Source: DASVUC01 sp038237225 (GTDB taxonomy: Bacteria; Planctomycetota; Phycisphaerae; Tepidisphaerales; Tepidisphaeraceae). Taken from it: 64,000 nt of DNA. The position numbers were made by a program, and so were the translations under genes. The stretch is from positions 310,001-374,000 of the forward strand of contig JBBRYX010000001.1 in assembly GCA_038237225.1 (NCBI GenBank), read 5' to 3'. Every line of letters begins with the position of its first letter. Within the stretch, counting starts at the first letter, position 1. The notes under the pieces were generated by a model, which was given only the letters and a program-made list of their open reading frames with translations, made no database searches and was not told where the DNA came from. Shown one piece after another: positions 34,002 through 42,628 of this stretch.

Positions 34002-34112
34002 GTCTACCTCCGTTCGCATTATGCGGACAAGATCGATGATACCCGCAGAACATGAACCGATGATTAATCGAAATCGCGTGGATTGCTCATTGCCTCTATG
34101 ATTGGGGGGGCG

Positions 34113-34241
34113 ATGGAACAGCGACCGCTTAAAATTCTCGATACGCCGACGCTGAAGGATGGGACGCTTTTGCTGGCGTTGACGGGTTGGATGGACGGGG
34201 GGTCGGTTTCGACGGGGACGGTGAAGCAGCTCATGGCGTGA
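34113..34241 (+). pseudogene. Truncated PAC2-family gene
   Basis: A 42-codon fragment, MEQRPLKILDTPTLKDGTLL then LALTGWMDGGSVSTGTVKQL, matches the N-terminus of the PAC2 (proteasome assembly chaperone-like) family, where a '(L/I)(V/L)AL.GW.DAG..A..A...L' block is conserved. The rest of the gene (normally about 280 residues) is absent: the frame stops at 34241, 59 bp before a family C palindromic element. It is best read as a gene remnant. Confidence 0.6.
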
Positions 34242-34299
34242 TTCTGAGCCTGTCATTTAGATGGGCCAAATCCACCACTGATGAAAGCGGAAGTGTCAT

Positions 34300-34405
34300 G
34301 CTGAGAGCGTGTGAACTTTTCGTAGCACGGGCATCTTGCCCGTGTTGATGATACCAACCCGGGCAAGATGCCCGTGACACAGTCAAATCTTCACAGGCTC
34401 TGAGC
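34300..34405. mobile_element. MITE-like element, family C (full copy)
   Basis: Ends GCTGAGAGCGTGTGAACTTT and (complement) GCTCAGAGCCTGTGAAGATT form a 21-bp imperfect inverted repeat. Inside are CACGGGCATCTTGCCCGTG and its inverse GGGCAAGATGCCC. Other copies: 42523-42582 (no ends) and 51549-51632 (left end only). The rest of 34406-34726 holds no gene that I can support. Confidence 0.75.
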
Positions 34406-34726
34406 GGTAGTCCGTGAAGGATCCGGCTGGATTGAAAAAATCGACGCCAGATGCTTCGGAATACCTCAGCACGACATTTCGCCGCTTCCTCAAGAACATG
34501 TTTAGAGCAGGTGGCGGGGAGTTCAATGGAAACAATCGGCGTCGATATGAGGCCTCCCAAGGATTTACGGGGCGGGGAAATTTTTCACTTCCAAAGCGGC
34601 GGATGAATTCGATAAATTACCATCTGTCGATGGTCGGGTCTGTCGGTCAGTCTTGGAAAGCGTCTTGTGGTTGTCTTCGCTCGCCTGTTTCGCACTTCCT
34701 CCCGCATCGGTTGCTGGTCAACCTCT

Positions 34727-34756
34727 TTCACAATGGTCCGGAAAGGACCGTATTAT
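34727..34756 (+). promoter_or_regulatory. Sigma70-type promoter for the RRM gene
   Basis: TTCACA at 34727-34732 and TATTAT at 34751-34756, spacing 18, each five of six to consensus. The -10 ends 41 bp before the start codon. Confidence 0.5.
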
Positions 34757-34797
34757 GAAACGGGGGCATCGGTCTGCCCATTTCTTGGAGATTCATA

Positions 34798-35127
34798 ATG
34801 GGTAAGAAGCTTTATGTTGGGAATCTGAGCTATCAAGTGGATAGCTCGGAGCTCGAGCAGTTGTTTGGTCAGCATGGTCAGGTCACGTCGGCGCAGATCA
34901 TTAATGATCGCGAGACGGGCCGGAGCAAAGGCTTTGGTTTTGTGGAGATGGCGAGCGATGAAGAGGCGGGCGCTGCGATCGCGGCGCTGAACGGGCTGGA
35001 GCACGGGGGCCGGGCGCTTACGGTGAACGAGGCTCGGCCTCGCGAGGAGCGGAGCGGCGGCGGTGGCGGTGGCCGAGGCGGATTCGGTGGGGGTGGTCGC
35101 GGAGGGGGACGTGGCGATCGGTATTAG
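34798..35127 (+). CDS. Glycine-rich RNA-binding protein (RRM)
   Basis: A 109-residue protein with one RRM: RNP2 KLYVGNL at residues 4-10 and RNP1 KGFGFVEM near 44-51. A Gly/Arg-rich tail (RGG-like, about 25 residues) follows, ending GDRY. Such bacterial RRM proteins are found in cyanobacteria and planctomycetes, where many are cold-induced and may bind single-stranded RNA. It has its own promoter (34727-34756) and a textbook terminator, so it is a single-gene transcript. Confidence 0.93.
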   Translation: MGKKLYVGNLSYQVDSSELEQLFGQHGQVTSAQIINDRETGRSKGFGFVEMASDEEAGAAIAALNGLEHGGRALTVNEARPREERSGGGGGGRGGFGGGGRGGGRGDRY

Positions 35128-35158
35128 GCCGGCATTTGCTGAAAAGTTATGGAAGGGA

Positions 35159-35184
35159 CCCTCGCGAAAGCGGGGGATTTTTTT
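35159..35184 (+). terminator. Rho-independent terminator of the RRM gene
   Basis: CCCTCGC-GAAA-GCGGGGG (7-bp stem with one G-U pair and a GNRA tetraloop) followed by ATTTTTTT. It ends 1 bp before the stop of the convergent epimerase gene. Confidence 0.85.
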
Positions 35185-35185
35185 G

Positions 35186-36208
35186 TCAGTTGTCAGTTGT
35201 CAGTTGCTTCAGAGGGAGCGGGGTGATTCCCAGGGATAGCGCTTTGTCGATCATGGATTGGTAGAGGTTATCCGCCGTGCTGTCGCGCCAGGCGTTGCGG
35301 CGTTTCAGGTCTTCGAGGGTTTGTTTGGCGCCTTGGCGGTAGTCGATCTCGCAGCGGAATTCGGGGACGTCGCGCTTGGCTTTTTGGCTGCTGTAGGCGC
35401 CGTGGAACTGGGTGATTTCTTTCAGGAGGTTGAAGCGTTTGGGATCGTGGTCGATGATCCATTGGGCGGGCATGAAGAGAAGGTTCGCGGGTTTCCCAAG
35501 GGTGCTGGCGGCTTGTTGGTAGAGGTCGCGCCAGGTGAAGTTCTGGTCGCGGGTGGCGTTGTAGGATTGGCCATAGGTTTTGGGATTGAGGGCGGCGTAG
35601 GCGAAGAGTTTTCCGACGTCGTCGCGGTGGGTGGAGACCCAGAGGCCAAGGCCGTCGCCGGCGCAGAGGACGGGGAGGTTGCGTTCGATTCGGTCCCAGG
35701 AGGCGGGGTTGAATTCGAGGTTGTCGATGAGGTGTCCGCCGGGGCCGTAGGTGGAGCTGGGGCGGATGATGGTTGTGTTGAGCTTTTGGTCGTGGTGGGC
35801 GCGGAGGAAGATTTGTTCGCAGGCGAGTTTGTTTTTGCCGTAGTCGCTGATGGGTTGTTGGGGGAAGGATTCGTCGATCAGGACGGTCGGGGGGATTTTG
35901 GTGCCGTAGGTGCAGACGGTGGAGCAGAAGATGAAGTGGTGGCAGCGTTGGGTGAAGGCGCGGAGGTCGGCTTCGGCTTGATCGGGGTTGAAGCAGATCA
36001 TGTCGATGACGACGTCGAAGTTTTGACTTGCGGCGGATTCGAGGGCGGAGAAGTCGCTGCGATCGGCGGTGATTTGGGTGATTTCGGGGGGAAGCGTATT
36101 CTCGCGTTGCGCGCGGTTGAGGATGGATATATTTGCTTTTCGGGCAAGGAGATGCTTCACGATACCGGTGGAGATGAGACCCGTGCCGCCGAGGATGAGT
36201 ACTTTCAT
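35186..36208 (-). CDS. NAD-dependent epimerase/dehydratase-like protein
   Basis: A 340-residue extended SDR with the N-terminal GGTGLIS cofactor motif, FCSTVCTYG, and YGKNK (Tyr-x3-Lys). These resemble the NDP-sugar epimerase and chloroplast stem-loop-binding/CSP41-like branch, for which no clear bacterial substrate is known. The ATG at 36208 begins exactly at the first beta strand (MKVLILGGTG); upstream codons to 36265 overlap the folE leader. The gene is divergent from folE across 55 bp. Confidence 0.85.
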   Translation of the reverse strand: MKVLILGGTGLISTGIVKHLLARKANISILNRAQRENTLPPEITQITADRSDFSALESAASQNFDVVIDMICFNPDQAEADLRAFTQRCHHFIFCSTVCTYGTKIPPTVLIDESFPQQPISDYGKNKLACEQIFLRAHHDQKLNTTIIRPSSTYGPGGHLIDNLEFNPASWDRIERNLPVLCAGDGLGLWVSTHRDDVGKLFAYAALNPKTYGQSYNATRDQNFTWRDLYQQAASTLGKPANLLFMPAQWIIDHDPKRFNLLKEITQFHGAYSSQKAKRDVPEFRCEIDYRQGAKQTLEDLKRRNAWRDSTADNLYQSMIDKALSLGITPLPLKQLTTDN

Positions 36209-36263
36209 GGGAGCGCCTATAATGATGTTTTCGCGATCATATAGGGCAGGATTGGAGACAACC

Positions 36264-36932
36264 ATGTCGAGAGCGGCGACGAATGCGCAGCGGTCGGAGT
36301 TTGATGAAGAGGATGATGCGCACGACGGGACGCAGATGGCGGTTTATCAGCAGGTGGATTTGCCGCGGATTGAGCGAGCGGTGCGGGAGATTTTGCTGGC
36401 GGTGGGCGAGGATCCGGATCGGGAGGGTTTGGTTAAGACTCCGAACCGGGTGGCCCGTTCTTATGCGGAGTTGATGGCGGGTTTGCGGGCGGATCCGAAG
36501 GCGCATCTGAAGACGGTGTTTCATGAGCGTTATGATGAAGTGGTGATCTTGAGGGACATTGAGTTTCAGTCATTGTGCGAGCATCACTTGTTGCCGTTTA
36601 CGGGGAGGGCGCACGTGGCGTATTTGCCGGCGGGGAAGGTGGTGGGGTTGAGCAAGCTGGCGCGGTTGGTGGAGGGGTATGCGCGTCGGCCGCAGGTTCA
36701 GGAGAGATTGACGACACAGATCGCGGATGCGTTAGTGGAAGAGTTGGCGCCGACGGGGGCGGCGTGCGTGATCGAGGCGGTGCACACGTGCATGACGATT
36801 CGCGGCGTGAAGAAGCCGGGGAGCGTGATGGTGACGAGTGCGCTGCGGGGGCAGTTCAAGGATTGTCCGATGAGCCGGGCGGAGATTCTTTCGCTGATGC
36901 ACCATAATGGGAACGGGCATTTCAAGGGTTAA
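36264..36932 (+). CDS. folE: GTP cyclohydrolase I
   Basis: Type IA GTP cyclohydrolase, 222 residues, forming 7,8-dihydroneopterin triphosphate from GTP, the first step to tetrahydrofolate and related pterins. Zinc ligands lie in SLCEHHLLPF and EAVHTCMTIRG, with VVGLSKLARLVEGYARRPQVQERLT between. An acidic N-terminal extension of about 35 residues precedes the core. TTGGAG stands 6 bp before the ATG. A perfect TATAAT at 36218-36223 is correctly placed as a -10, but no good -35 accompanies it. A hairpin repeat follows the gene. Confidence 0.96.
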   Translation: MSRAATNAQRSEFDEEDDAHDGTQMAVYQQVDLPRIERAVREILLAVGEDPDREGLVKTPNRVARSYAELMAGLRADPKAHLKTVFHERYDEVVILRDIEFQSLCEHHLLPFTGRAHVAYLPAGKVVGLSKLARLVEGYARRPQVQERLTTQIADALVEELAPTGAACVIEAVHTCMTIRGVKKPGSVMVTSALRGQFKDCPMSRAEILSLMHHNGNGHFKG

Positions 36933-36936
36933 ATCT

Positions 36937-37045
36937 CCTAACAAAACAGTTCACCACGGAGGCACGGAGGGCACAGAGAGAGAATTGTGCGGTATTTAGA
37001 TGTCTTCTCAGTGATCCCCGTGCCTCCGTGATGCATTATGTTAGG
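36937..37045. repeat. Large inverted repeat, CACGGAGGCACGG family
   Basis: CCTAACA and CACCACGGAGGCACGG on the left face CCGTGCCTCCGTG and TGTTAGG on the right, so the whole 109 bp can fold into one long hairpin. A weaker relative with ACAGAG words lies at about 38075-38135. Confidence 0.75.
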
Positions 37046-37228
37046 AACTCTTAGCCATTTCGCGGGCGCAGTGCACGGGCTGGAAGCCCGTGGTACGGGG
37101 ATGGGTTAAGATCGTCGAGGTGAATTTACGGGTTCGGTGAGTTGCGGCGGGGCTGGTGGTGGGGGTTGGGCTTTGGTTGATTGTTGGGCGGGGGCAATAC
37201 GGGTCTTCGCCGGGGTTGATGTGGTATG

Positions 37229-37360
37229 TGCCAATATTATGGGAAGATTCAGCCGGATCGGAAGGTGTATTGGGTGGATCGGAAGGATGGTCGGGGCGGG
37301 AGGTATGATGAATCATCGTTGAAGTACATGGGGAGGGTGAGGGAGTTGGCTGATCGCTGA
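37229..37360 (+). pseudogene. Possible frameshifted small-gene remnant
   Basis: The frame at 37229-37360 reads CQYYGKIQPDRKVYWVDRKD and then GRGGRYDESSLKYMGRVREL to a stop, with protein-like composition but no start codon. Upstream, in another frame, is a hydrophobic stretch (VVGVGLWLIVGRG) that could have been its membrane or signal segment. A frameshift within an old short exported gene would explain both. No family is recognised. The rest of the 37046-37454 gap holds only repeat halves (37361-37388, 37409-37432). Confidence 0.35.
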
Positions 37361-37408
37361 CACGGGCAGGGTGCCCGTGGTACGGGGAAGGTTTGGAGAG
37401 CGGTTTGG

Positions 37409-37432
37409 GGGACACAAGTGTCGCCGGTACAA
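37409..37432 (-). repeat. TAGGGGCGAC-family palindrome copy
   Basis: GGGGGACACAAGTGTCGCCGG, the short ACTTGT form of the repeat on the minus strand. Confidence 0.55.
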
Positions 37433-37454
37433 TGAGAGGTCAGGAGAATAAATC

Positions 37455-38057
37455 ATGACACAACAAGCGAATGATCGGCTGGAGCAATTTAAGAAGATGG
37501 CGGCGGATGATCCGACGAATGAGTTGGGGCATTTGTCGCTGGGATCGGAATATTTGAAGGCGGGGATGTCGGAAGCGGCGGTTGGATCGCTGTCGCGGGC
37601 GCTGGAGATCAATCCGAAGATCAGCAAGGCGTATCAGTTGCTGGCGGATGCGCAGGTGCAGTTGGGGCAGAAGGACGGGGCGATTGAGACGCTGAAGAAG
37701 GGGGCGATGGTGGCGCATCAGCGTGGGGACATGATGCCGAAGAATGCGATGGTTGCGAAGCTGAAGGAGTTTGGGGTGGAGCTGCCGGAGCTGACTGGGG
37801 GCGGAGGCGGGGCGGCGGTGGCGGTGGGCGAGGGACAGGTATTGTGCAAGCGGTGTGGGAAGGCGGGGCCGAAGCTGGCGAAGCCGCCGTTCAAGAGCGA
37901 ATTCGGGCAGGAGATTTATGAGAAGATTTGCGGATTGTGCTGGAAGGAAGCGATCGCGATGGGGACGAAGGTGATTAATGAGTTGAGATTGCCGCTGGCG
38001 GATCCGCAGGCTCAGAAGGTTTGGGATCAGCATATTCGGGAGTTTTTGGCGTTGTAG
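37455..38057 (+). CDS. TPR protein fused to a YggX-like domain
   Basis: A 200-residue protein. Residues 1-105 are TPR helices (LGHLSLGSEYLKAGMSEAA, then KAYQLLADAQVQLGQ). After a Gly-rich linker the last 70 residues match the Fe(II)-trafficking YggX pattern: C-K-R-C, AGPKLAKPPF, GQEIYEKI, MGTKVINELRLPLADPQAQK, and the final MxxFL-like IREFLAL. In contrast to YggX, it has two CxxC pairs (CKRC, CGLC), so a metal site is likely. It may link iron or oxidative-damage protection to a protein partner. GAGGTCAGGAG precedes the ATG. Confidence 0.8.
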   Translation: MTQQANDRLEQFKKMAADDPTNELGHLSLGSEYLKAGMSEAAVGSLSRALEINPKISKAYQLLADAQVQLGQKDGAIETLKKGAMVAHQRGDMMPKNAMVAKLKEFGVELPELTGGGGGAAVAVGEGQVLCKRCGKAGPKLAKPPFKSEFGQEIYEKICGLCWKEAIAMGTKVINELRLPLADPQAQKVWDQHIREFLAL

Positions 38058-38266
38058 GTTCGATCGGAATATGAACACAGAGCGACAGAGAAACTGAGGA
38101 ACGAAGAAATCTCTTTTGTCTCTGTGATGAGAGCTTCATGCCTCAAATCCGTTCTTCCCCGCTTCATCCGTGGGACCCCCGGATTATCCGGGGAAGCCTG
38201 CGCTCGGATGAATTGGAACGGGCCACGCACCCGAACCGCGCCAGCGCTCACGGCATGCGACCGTGG

Positions 38267-38732
38267 CTACGGATGCAGATTCGGATTCTCCACCTGCAAT
38301 CCCTCCGCCGCCGCGGCGGCGTTGAGTTCGTCGTCGGCGGAAACAACAGCGAACGGAGATTGAAACTGCTGGGCAAGCGCGCTCACTTCCAGCGCTGAGG
38401 CCAGTTGAACCGCATCATAGCCGCGCAGGCCATGATGTTTTTTTCGCCAAAAGCATCGCGCGATTGATTACGGCGCGATCCGCTCTGACCAATTCGTAGA
38501 GGTTGGACCAATCGTCACCAAATTCCGCGATGGCGCGCGACGCCTGGTCCGGAGACAGACTTCCGCCGCGTTCGCGCCGCACAAATGCTGCAACCACTTC
38601 CGCGCCGCTTACAACGCTGATGTGAACCGCGTTCGTCGAAGTTGGAATCATCAGACCAGCGACCCATTGCGACCCCACCTCGGCGATGTATCGCTTCACA
38701 AGAGCGCTGCTGTCGAGAAACAGGACCGCCAT
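38267..38732 (-). pseudogene. PIN-domain (VapC-like) toxin, frameshifted
   Basis: The frame from 38732 begins MAVLFLDSSALVKRYIAEVG, the PIN start with its first catalytic Asp, and runs 105 residues to LAKKTSWPARL. A run of seven A on the coding strand (38439-38445) breaks it. With six A the frame would continue LAKKHHGLRGYDAVQLASAL, which contains the expected GxDAVQLA PIN motif, then SADDELNAAAAAEGLQVENP to a stop at 38267. So the gene is full length but for one extra base: a frameshift mutation, a slippery site, or a sequencing error. It starts one base after the antitoxin stop. Confidence 0.8.
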
Positions 38733-39002
38733 TTAATGGCGCTCCTCGATGATCGTTTCCGACAGCGGCTTGCCCTGGATCGGAATGGGCTGCCAGCGGC
38801 GGAAACGCTCGAGGTCCTTGCCGCGTGGCCGCTGCTCTTCAAGAAGTCCCCGCTCGACCAACGCTTGCCGCAATTGTTCTTGTTTCGTCGTTTCCGCCTG
38901 CCGGGCAGAGCGATTCTCAAGTAACCTGTGGAGTTCTTGCCGTTCGGCGTCGCTAAGCGCCCGCACTTCCTGGAGGATCTTGTTCACGTTGGGGCTGACC
39001 AT
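38733..39002 (-). CDS. VapB-like antitoxin
   Basis: An 89-residue protein directly upstream of the PIN gene with no gap. It is mostly helical and highly charged, with QEVRALSDAERQELHRLLEN and an acidic/basic tail. This length, position and composition fit the antitoxin of a type II pair, although the N-terminal DNA-binding motif is not a classical AbrB or RHH one. It should neutralise the PIN RNase if that is made. Confidence 0.7.
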   Translation of the reverse strand: MVSPNVNKILQEVRALSDAERQELHRLLENRSARQAETTKQEQLRQALVERGLLEEQRPRGKDLERFRRWQPIPIQGKPLSETIIEERH

Positions 39003-39078
39003 GTTCGCTGCTGCTGACTGGATTGTACCATTCCAAGCCCAGGCGCGGGCAGTTTGACTCTGTGTTCGAATATCTTCG

Positions 39079-39087
39079 TGTGGATAA
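39079..39087 (+). promoter_or_regulatory. Single consensus DnaA box
   Basis: TGTGGATAA, an exact DnaA box, in the intergenic region before the RTX gene. It has no companion boxes, so by itself it does not mark an origin. Confidence 0.3.
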
Positions 39088-39241
39088 GTGGTCTAGGTTG
39101 CGCAGGTGATAGAGTTGGCCTGAAGTGGGGATGAGTGGGCGTTTATCGTGGGATCGGGGCAAGATTATGGGGGCGGGGAATTTTGGGTGGGGTAAGGTCT
39201 GAAGTGCATCTCGTTCATTCGCCGAAAGGGAGTTGCGCTTC

Positions 39242-40288
39242 ATGTCCGCTCGTTCTTCGCAACGTCGTCGTGGTGGTTTGGCCGCGGTGGAACTGCTGGA
39301 AGGTCGCCGGTTGATGGCGGCGGATTTGCAGTGTGCGATTCATGTGACGCCGGGGACTTATGCGCCGGGGGATACGCTGACGGGGACGTTTGATTTGAAG
39401 AATGCGGGAGATACGGCGGTAACGGCGACGTACACGCTGCAGTTCACGCTGTCTTTGGATAAGACGCTGAACAACGGGAACGATGTGGATGTGTGGTCGG
39501 TTCCGATCGAGATGGACGTGCCGGCGAATACGACGCTACCGATTACGGCGAACTTCAAGATCCCCAACGGGATGCCTTCGGGGAGCGTGTTTTTGGCGTG
39601 CAAGATCGACAGCACGAACACGGTCGCGGAGAGCGATGAGACGAACAACGTGGGGTGGACGAACCTGGGGGACATCAAGATCGCGGGCGGGACGACGACG
39701 AACCCGGGTGCGGGGATCATCCCGGTGCCGGGGACGAGCGGGAACGACACGATCGTGATCGCGAAGGGTGGGAGCCAGTATGTGGTGACGGTGAACAAAG
39801 TCGCGAAGAAATACGATGTGGCGAAGGTGGTGGGGTTTGCGGTGGCGATGGGCGCGGGGAATGATGCGCTGCTGGTGGGCGATGGGGTCTTGAACTGCTA
39901 CGCGGATGGAGGGCTTGGGGATGACAAGATGATCGGGAACAACGGGAATGAGAATTTTCTCGGTGGAGCGGGGAAAGATATTCTCCGCGGCGGGCTTGGG
40001 AATGATCGTCTGAACGGCGCGGGCGGGAATGACAAGGTGTATGGGGAAGCGGGGCTGGACCGCTGCTATGGCGGGGATGGGAATGACACGATCGACGGCG
40101 GGTCGAGCAATGACCGGCTGTATGGCGGGAAAGGCAATGATATCCTGTACGGTCAGGGTGGGAACGATTTGTTTTATACGCGGGATGGTGTTGGGGAGAA
40201 CGATCAGATGTTTGGAGGATCGGGGACCGATCAGGCGCAGAAGGAAGTCGAGGACATCTTCACGAGCGTGGAGGGAGTGATCGCTTAA
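39242..40288 (+). CDS. RTX/CARDB surface protein
   Basis: A 348-residue exported protein. The N-terminus has RRRGGLAAVELLEGRRLMAA, the planctomycete LEGRRLMA signature. Residues of about 30-145 form a CARDB-like beta-sandwich (YAPGDTLTGTFDLKNAGDTA ... VAESDETNN). The last third has about ten RTX nonapeptides of the type GGxGNDxLYG, expected to bind calcium in beta-rolls. It is probably attached to or released at the cell surface. The start at 39242 has GGGAG nine bases upstream; a TTG at 39233 is in frame. Confidence 0.87.
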   Translation: MSARSSQRRRGGLAAVELLEGRRLMAADLQCAIHVTPGTYAPGDTLTGTFDLKNAGDTAVTATYTLQFTLSLDKTLNNGNDVDVWSVPIEMDVPANTTLPITANFKIPNGMPSGSVFLACKIDSTNTVAESDETNNVGWTNLGDIKIAGGTTTNPGAGIIPVPGTSGNDTIVIAKGGSQYVVTVNKVAKKYDVAKVVGFAVAMGAGNDALLVGDGVLNCYADGGLGDDKMIGNNGNENFLGGAGKDILRGGLGNDRLNGAGGNDKVYGEAGLDRCYGGDGNDTIDGGSSNDRLYGGKGNDILYGQGGNDLFYTRDGVGENDQMFGGSGTDQAQKEVEDIFTSVEGVIA

Positions 40289-40366
40289 CGTTGTCGTTGA
40301 GATCAGCTTGTAAGGAACGGGCATGGTGTTGGCGTGAGTGTTGCTCGCAGGGGCAGGATGCGCGTG

Positions 40367-40834
40367 TTACGGGGGCGGTTGTTGTCCGTTTTGGGGGAGG
40401 AGTTCGATCGGGTCGTTGGGTTTGACGGTGGCTTCTTCGATGACTTTGGCGACCCAGCCGGAGCGGCCGACGATGATTTTCGGGAGTTCGGGGTCGAATT
40501 GTTTCAGGTTGGAGCAGGGGATTCTGATGTCGGTGATTTCGATCGTGCAGGCGCCGACTTTGAGACGATCGCCGTTCTTGAGGGTGTTAAGATCGAGGCC
40601 TTGGGTGGTGAAGTTTTCACCGACGGAGCCGTAGGCCAGGTCGATGCCATTTTCGCGGAGCCAGTTGTAGAGTTCGTGACTGAAGAGGCAGACGGCGCGA
40701 TTGGGACCGCCGTGGTATTTTTTGTTGCGTTGGCGGTCGCCTTCGAGGCCGTGTTTGGTGACGCGGGCGTGGAGGACGGGTTGCTTGGGCATGCCGCCGT
40801 TTGAGATGTTGATTTGGATTACGGTCGGGGTCAT
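40367..40834 (-). CDS. MOSC domain protein
   Basis: A 155-residue stand-alone MOSC domain. Landmarks are INISNGGMPK, GLEGDRQRNKKYHGGPNRAVCLFS, the GENFTTQGLDL loop and GDRLKVGACTIEIT followed by the conserved Cys in RIPCSNL. MOSC proteins bind the molybdenum cofactor or carry sulfur and are related to the MOCS3/YiiM group (YiiM detoxifies N-hydroxylated bases). It lies 7 bp after the glycosyltransferase gene on the same strand. Confidence 0.88.
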   Translation of the reverse strand: MTPTVIQINISNGGMPKQPVLHARVTKHGLEGDRQRNKKYHGGPNRAVCLFSHELYNWLRENGIDLAYGSVGENFTTQGLDLNTLKNGDRLKVGACTIEITDIRIPCSNLKQFDPELPKIIVGRSGWVAKVIEEATVKPNDPIELLPQNGQQPPP

Positions 40835-40841
40835 AGGTGGG

Positions 40842-42446
40842 TCATGGTTGGGTTGTGGGTGCGGGCGGGCGTTTGCGGATACCGGTGATTTTGTAGATCT
40901 GACCATCGGAGAGTTCGGCGACGGGTTGGAGGTTTAGGTACTTTTCGATGCGGGTTTTGGTGGGGAGGAAGTCGCCGCGTTTGATTCTGTTGGAGAAGAC
41001 GAGGAGGCCTTTTTTGCGGAGGTCGTGGGTGTAGAGGCGGACGAGATCGGCGCGCAGGTTGGGGTTGTCTTTGGCGATGGTTCGGAAGCGGGCCATGGGG
41101 AAACCATAGGCGCTGCGATTGAGCAAAGTGTAGATGGCGTCCTGAGCGTTGGAGGCGATGGGGGTTTTGGGTGGGATCTTTTTCAGGTATGCCATGAGTT
41201 CGGAATCGCGCCATGCGGCGCTGAGATAGCCCTGTCCGGCGTGGTGGAGATCGTTTGCGTAGCGCCAAGTGCAGTAGGTGTTCAGCAGGATGGGGAAGGC
41301 GAGGAGCAGCGCGATGAGTTGCCGGTAGTACGGGAGTCGCGCCGGGATGACGAGCGCGGCGGTGAGAAGAATGACGAGTGGGGGCACGAGAGGCATCCAG
41401 ATGCGCGAATTCAGCGGGATGGCGGCGTCGAAAAAGGTCAGGGAGATGAGGATGAAGGCGATGTAGGAAATGACGAAGATCACGGCGAGATCGAGCGGCG
41501 CGGTTCGGATTCCGGCGCGGCGGGCGATGAGGGGAATGGCGAGGACGGCGAAAGTAAGGGCGATAGCGGGCCATTCGGAGACGGGGTATTCGTGAGGGGC
41601 GAACCAGTTGGAGAGGGCGCGGGCTCCCGCGACGAGCTTGACCCTGGGCGGAGGATGGAGGGCGAGGGTGCGGCCGCCGTAGGGGCGGGAGGCGGGTTGG
41701 TGGTTGTAGAGCGTCCAGGCCTCCATCGCGATGACGATGATGAGAATGAGTAGGACGGAGTCGATGACGCGAGCGCGCTGCGGGCGGGCGCGGCATAGGA
41801 GGATTGCGGCGAAGGCGACGGGGACAAGCGAGATGCCGGCCCAGCGCGTGAGGCTTGCGATTGCGATGCAGAGGGCTGCGAAGATTAAGGACGTGCGGCG
41901 GGGACGGTGGAGATACGCGGTGAGGAAGAAGAGCGTTGCAAGGACGAACGTGACGAAGGGCGCTTCGGACATGAGGCGGGTGTAGCCGAAGAGAAGTGGG
42001 CGGCTGGTGAGACCGAGGAAAAGCGCGAGGGCGATCACCCACATGTTTCGCGTGTAGCGCGCGACGAGGAGGGCGGTGAAGGTGAGCGTGGCGACGAGGG
42101 CGAGGCAATTAAGATAGCGAGCGAAGGTGATGGGATCGAGGCGGGCGATCCAGCCGGTGGCGAGCATGATCGGATAGAGCGGCGGGAAGACGAGGAGGTG
42201 GGACTGGGAGCCGTCGGGGAGGATGAAGGTGAGGCCGTGACCGGCGATGATGTTGCGTGCGGCGTGGAGGTAGGTGACGGAGTCTCCGGAGATGTCGACG
42301 CCGAGGGTGGTGGCGTAGAGCGTTAGGGCGACGGCGATGAGGGAGGCGAGGATGATGAGGAGGGTCAGGCAAAGGGGCGAGGGCGGCGATGTGGGGTAAG
42401 ACGTTTGGGGCGAATCGTCGGAGGTTGGGAACTGGGATTGGAGCAA
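40842..42446 (-). CDS. Membrane glycosyltransferase (ArnT/PMT-like, GT39/83 type)
   Basis: A 534-residue protein with 10-12 hydrophobic segments. The first long loop has SGDSVTYLHAARNIIAG, which carries the acidic residue typical of GT-C enzymes that use a lipid-linked sugar, and HLLVFPPLYPIML is the conserved loop-after-helix-2 pattern. The donor and acceptor cannot be read. The + strand here is very G-rich, so the coding strand is C-rich. GT-C enzymes act on the outer leaflet, for instance on cell-envelope sugars. Confidence 0.8.
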   Translation of the reverse strand: MLQSQFPTSDDSPQTSYPTSPPSPLCLTLLIILASLIAVALTLYATTLGVDISGDSVTYLHAARNIIAGHGLTFILPDGSQSHLLVFPPLYPIMLATGWIARLDPITFARYLNCLALVATLTFTALLVARYTRNMWVIALALFLGLTSRPLLFGYTRLMSEAPFVTFVLATLFFLTAYLHRPRRTSLIFAALCIAIASLTRWAGISLVPVAFAAILLCRARPQRARVIDSVLLILIIVIAMEAWTLYNHQPASRPYGGRTLALHPPPRVKLVAGARALSNWFAPHEYPVSEWPAIALTFAVLAIPLIARRAGIRTAPLDLAVIFVISYIAFILISLTFFDAAIPLNSRIWMPLVPPLVILLTAALVIPARLPYYRQLIALLLAFPILLNTYCTWRYANDLHHAGQGYLSAAWRDSELMAYLKKIPPKTPIASNAQDAIYTLLNRSAYGFPMARFRTIAKDNPNLRADLVRLYTHDLRKKGLLVFSNRIKRGDFLPTKTRIEKYLNLQPVAELSDGQIYKITGIRKRPPAPTTQP

Positions 42447-42522
42447 GGGCGTAATTTAGGTGATGCGGGATCTCATGCAAAGTTCGCAGAGGTGAAAGGG
42501 CAAAGGCGATCCATGTTTGTTG

Positions 42523-42582
42523 TGGCATGGGCGTCTTGCCCATGTTTTGCATCGTCAACACGGGCAGGATGCCCGTGCTACG
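42523..42582. repeat. Family C palindromic element (core only)
   Basis: GGCATGGGCGTCTTGCCCATG and CACGGGCAGGATGCCCGTGC are the inner arms of the element at 34300, without its terminal repeats. Confidence 0.65.
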
Positions 42583-42628
42583 GTTGAATCATGTTGACTA
42601 AAGGGGCGGGGCATCGCAACGTACTGGA

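Noticed and set aside
39079..39087. Replication origin at the exact DnaA box
   Set aside because: It is a single box without a cluster, AT-rich element or dnaA/dnaN neighbours.
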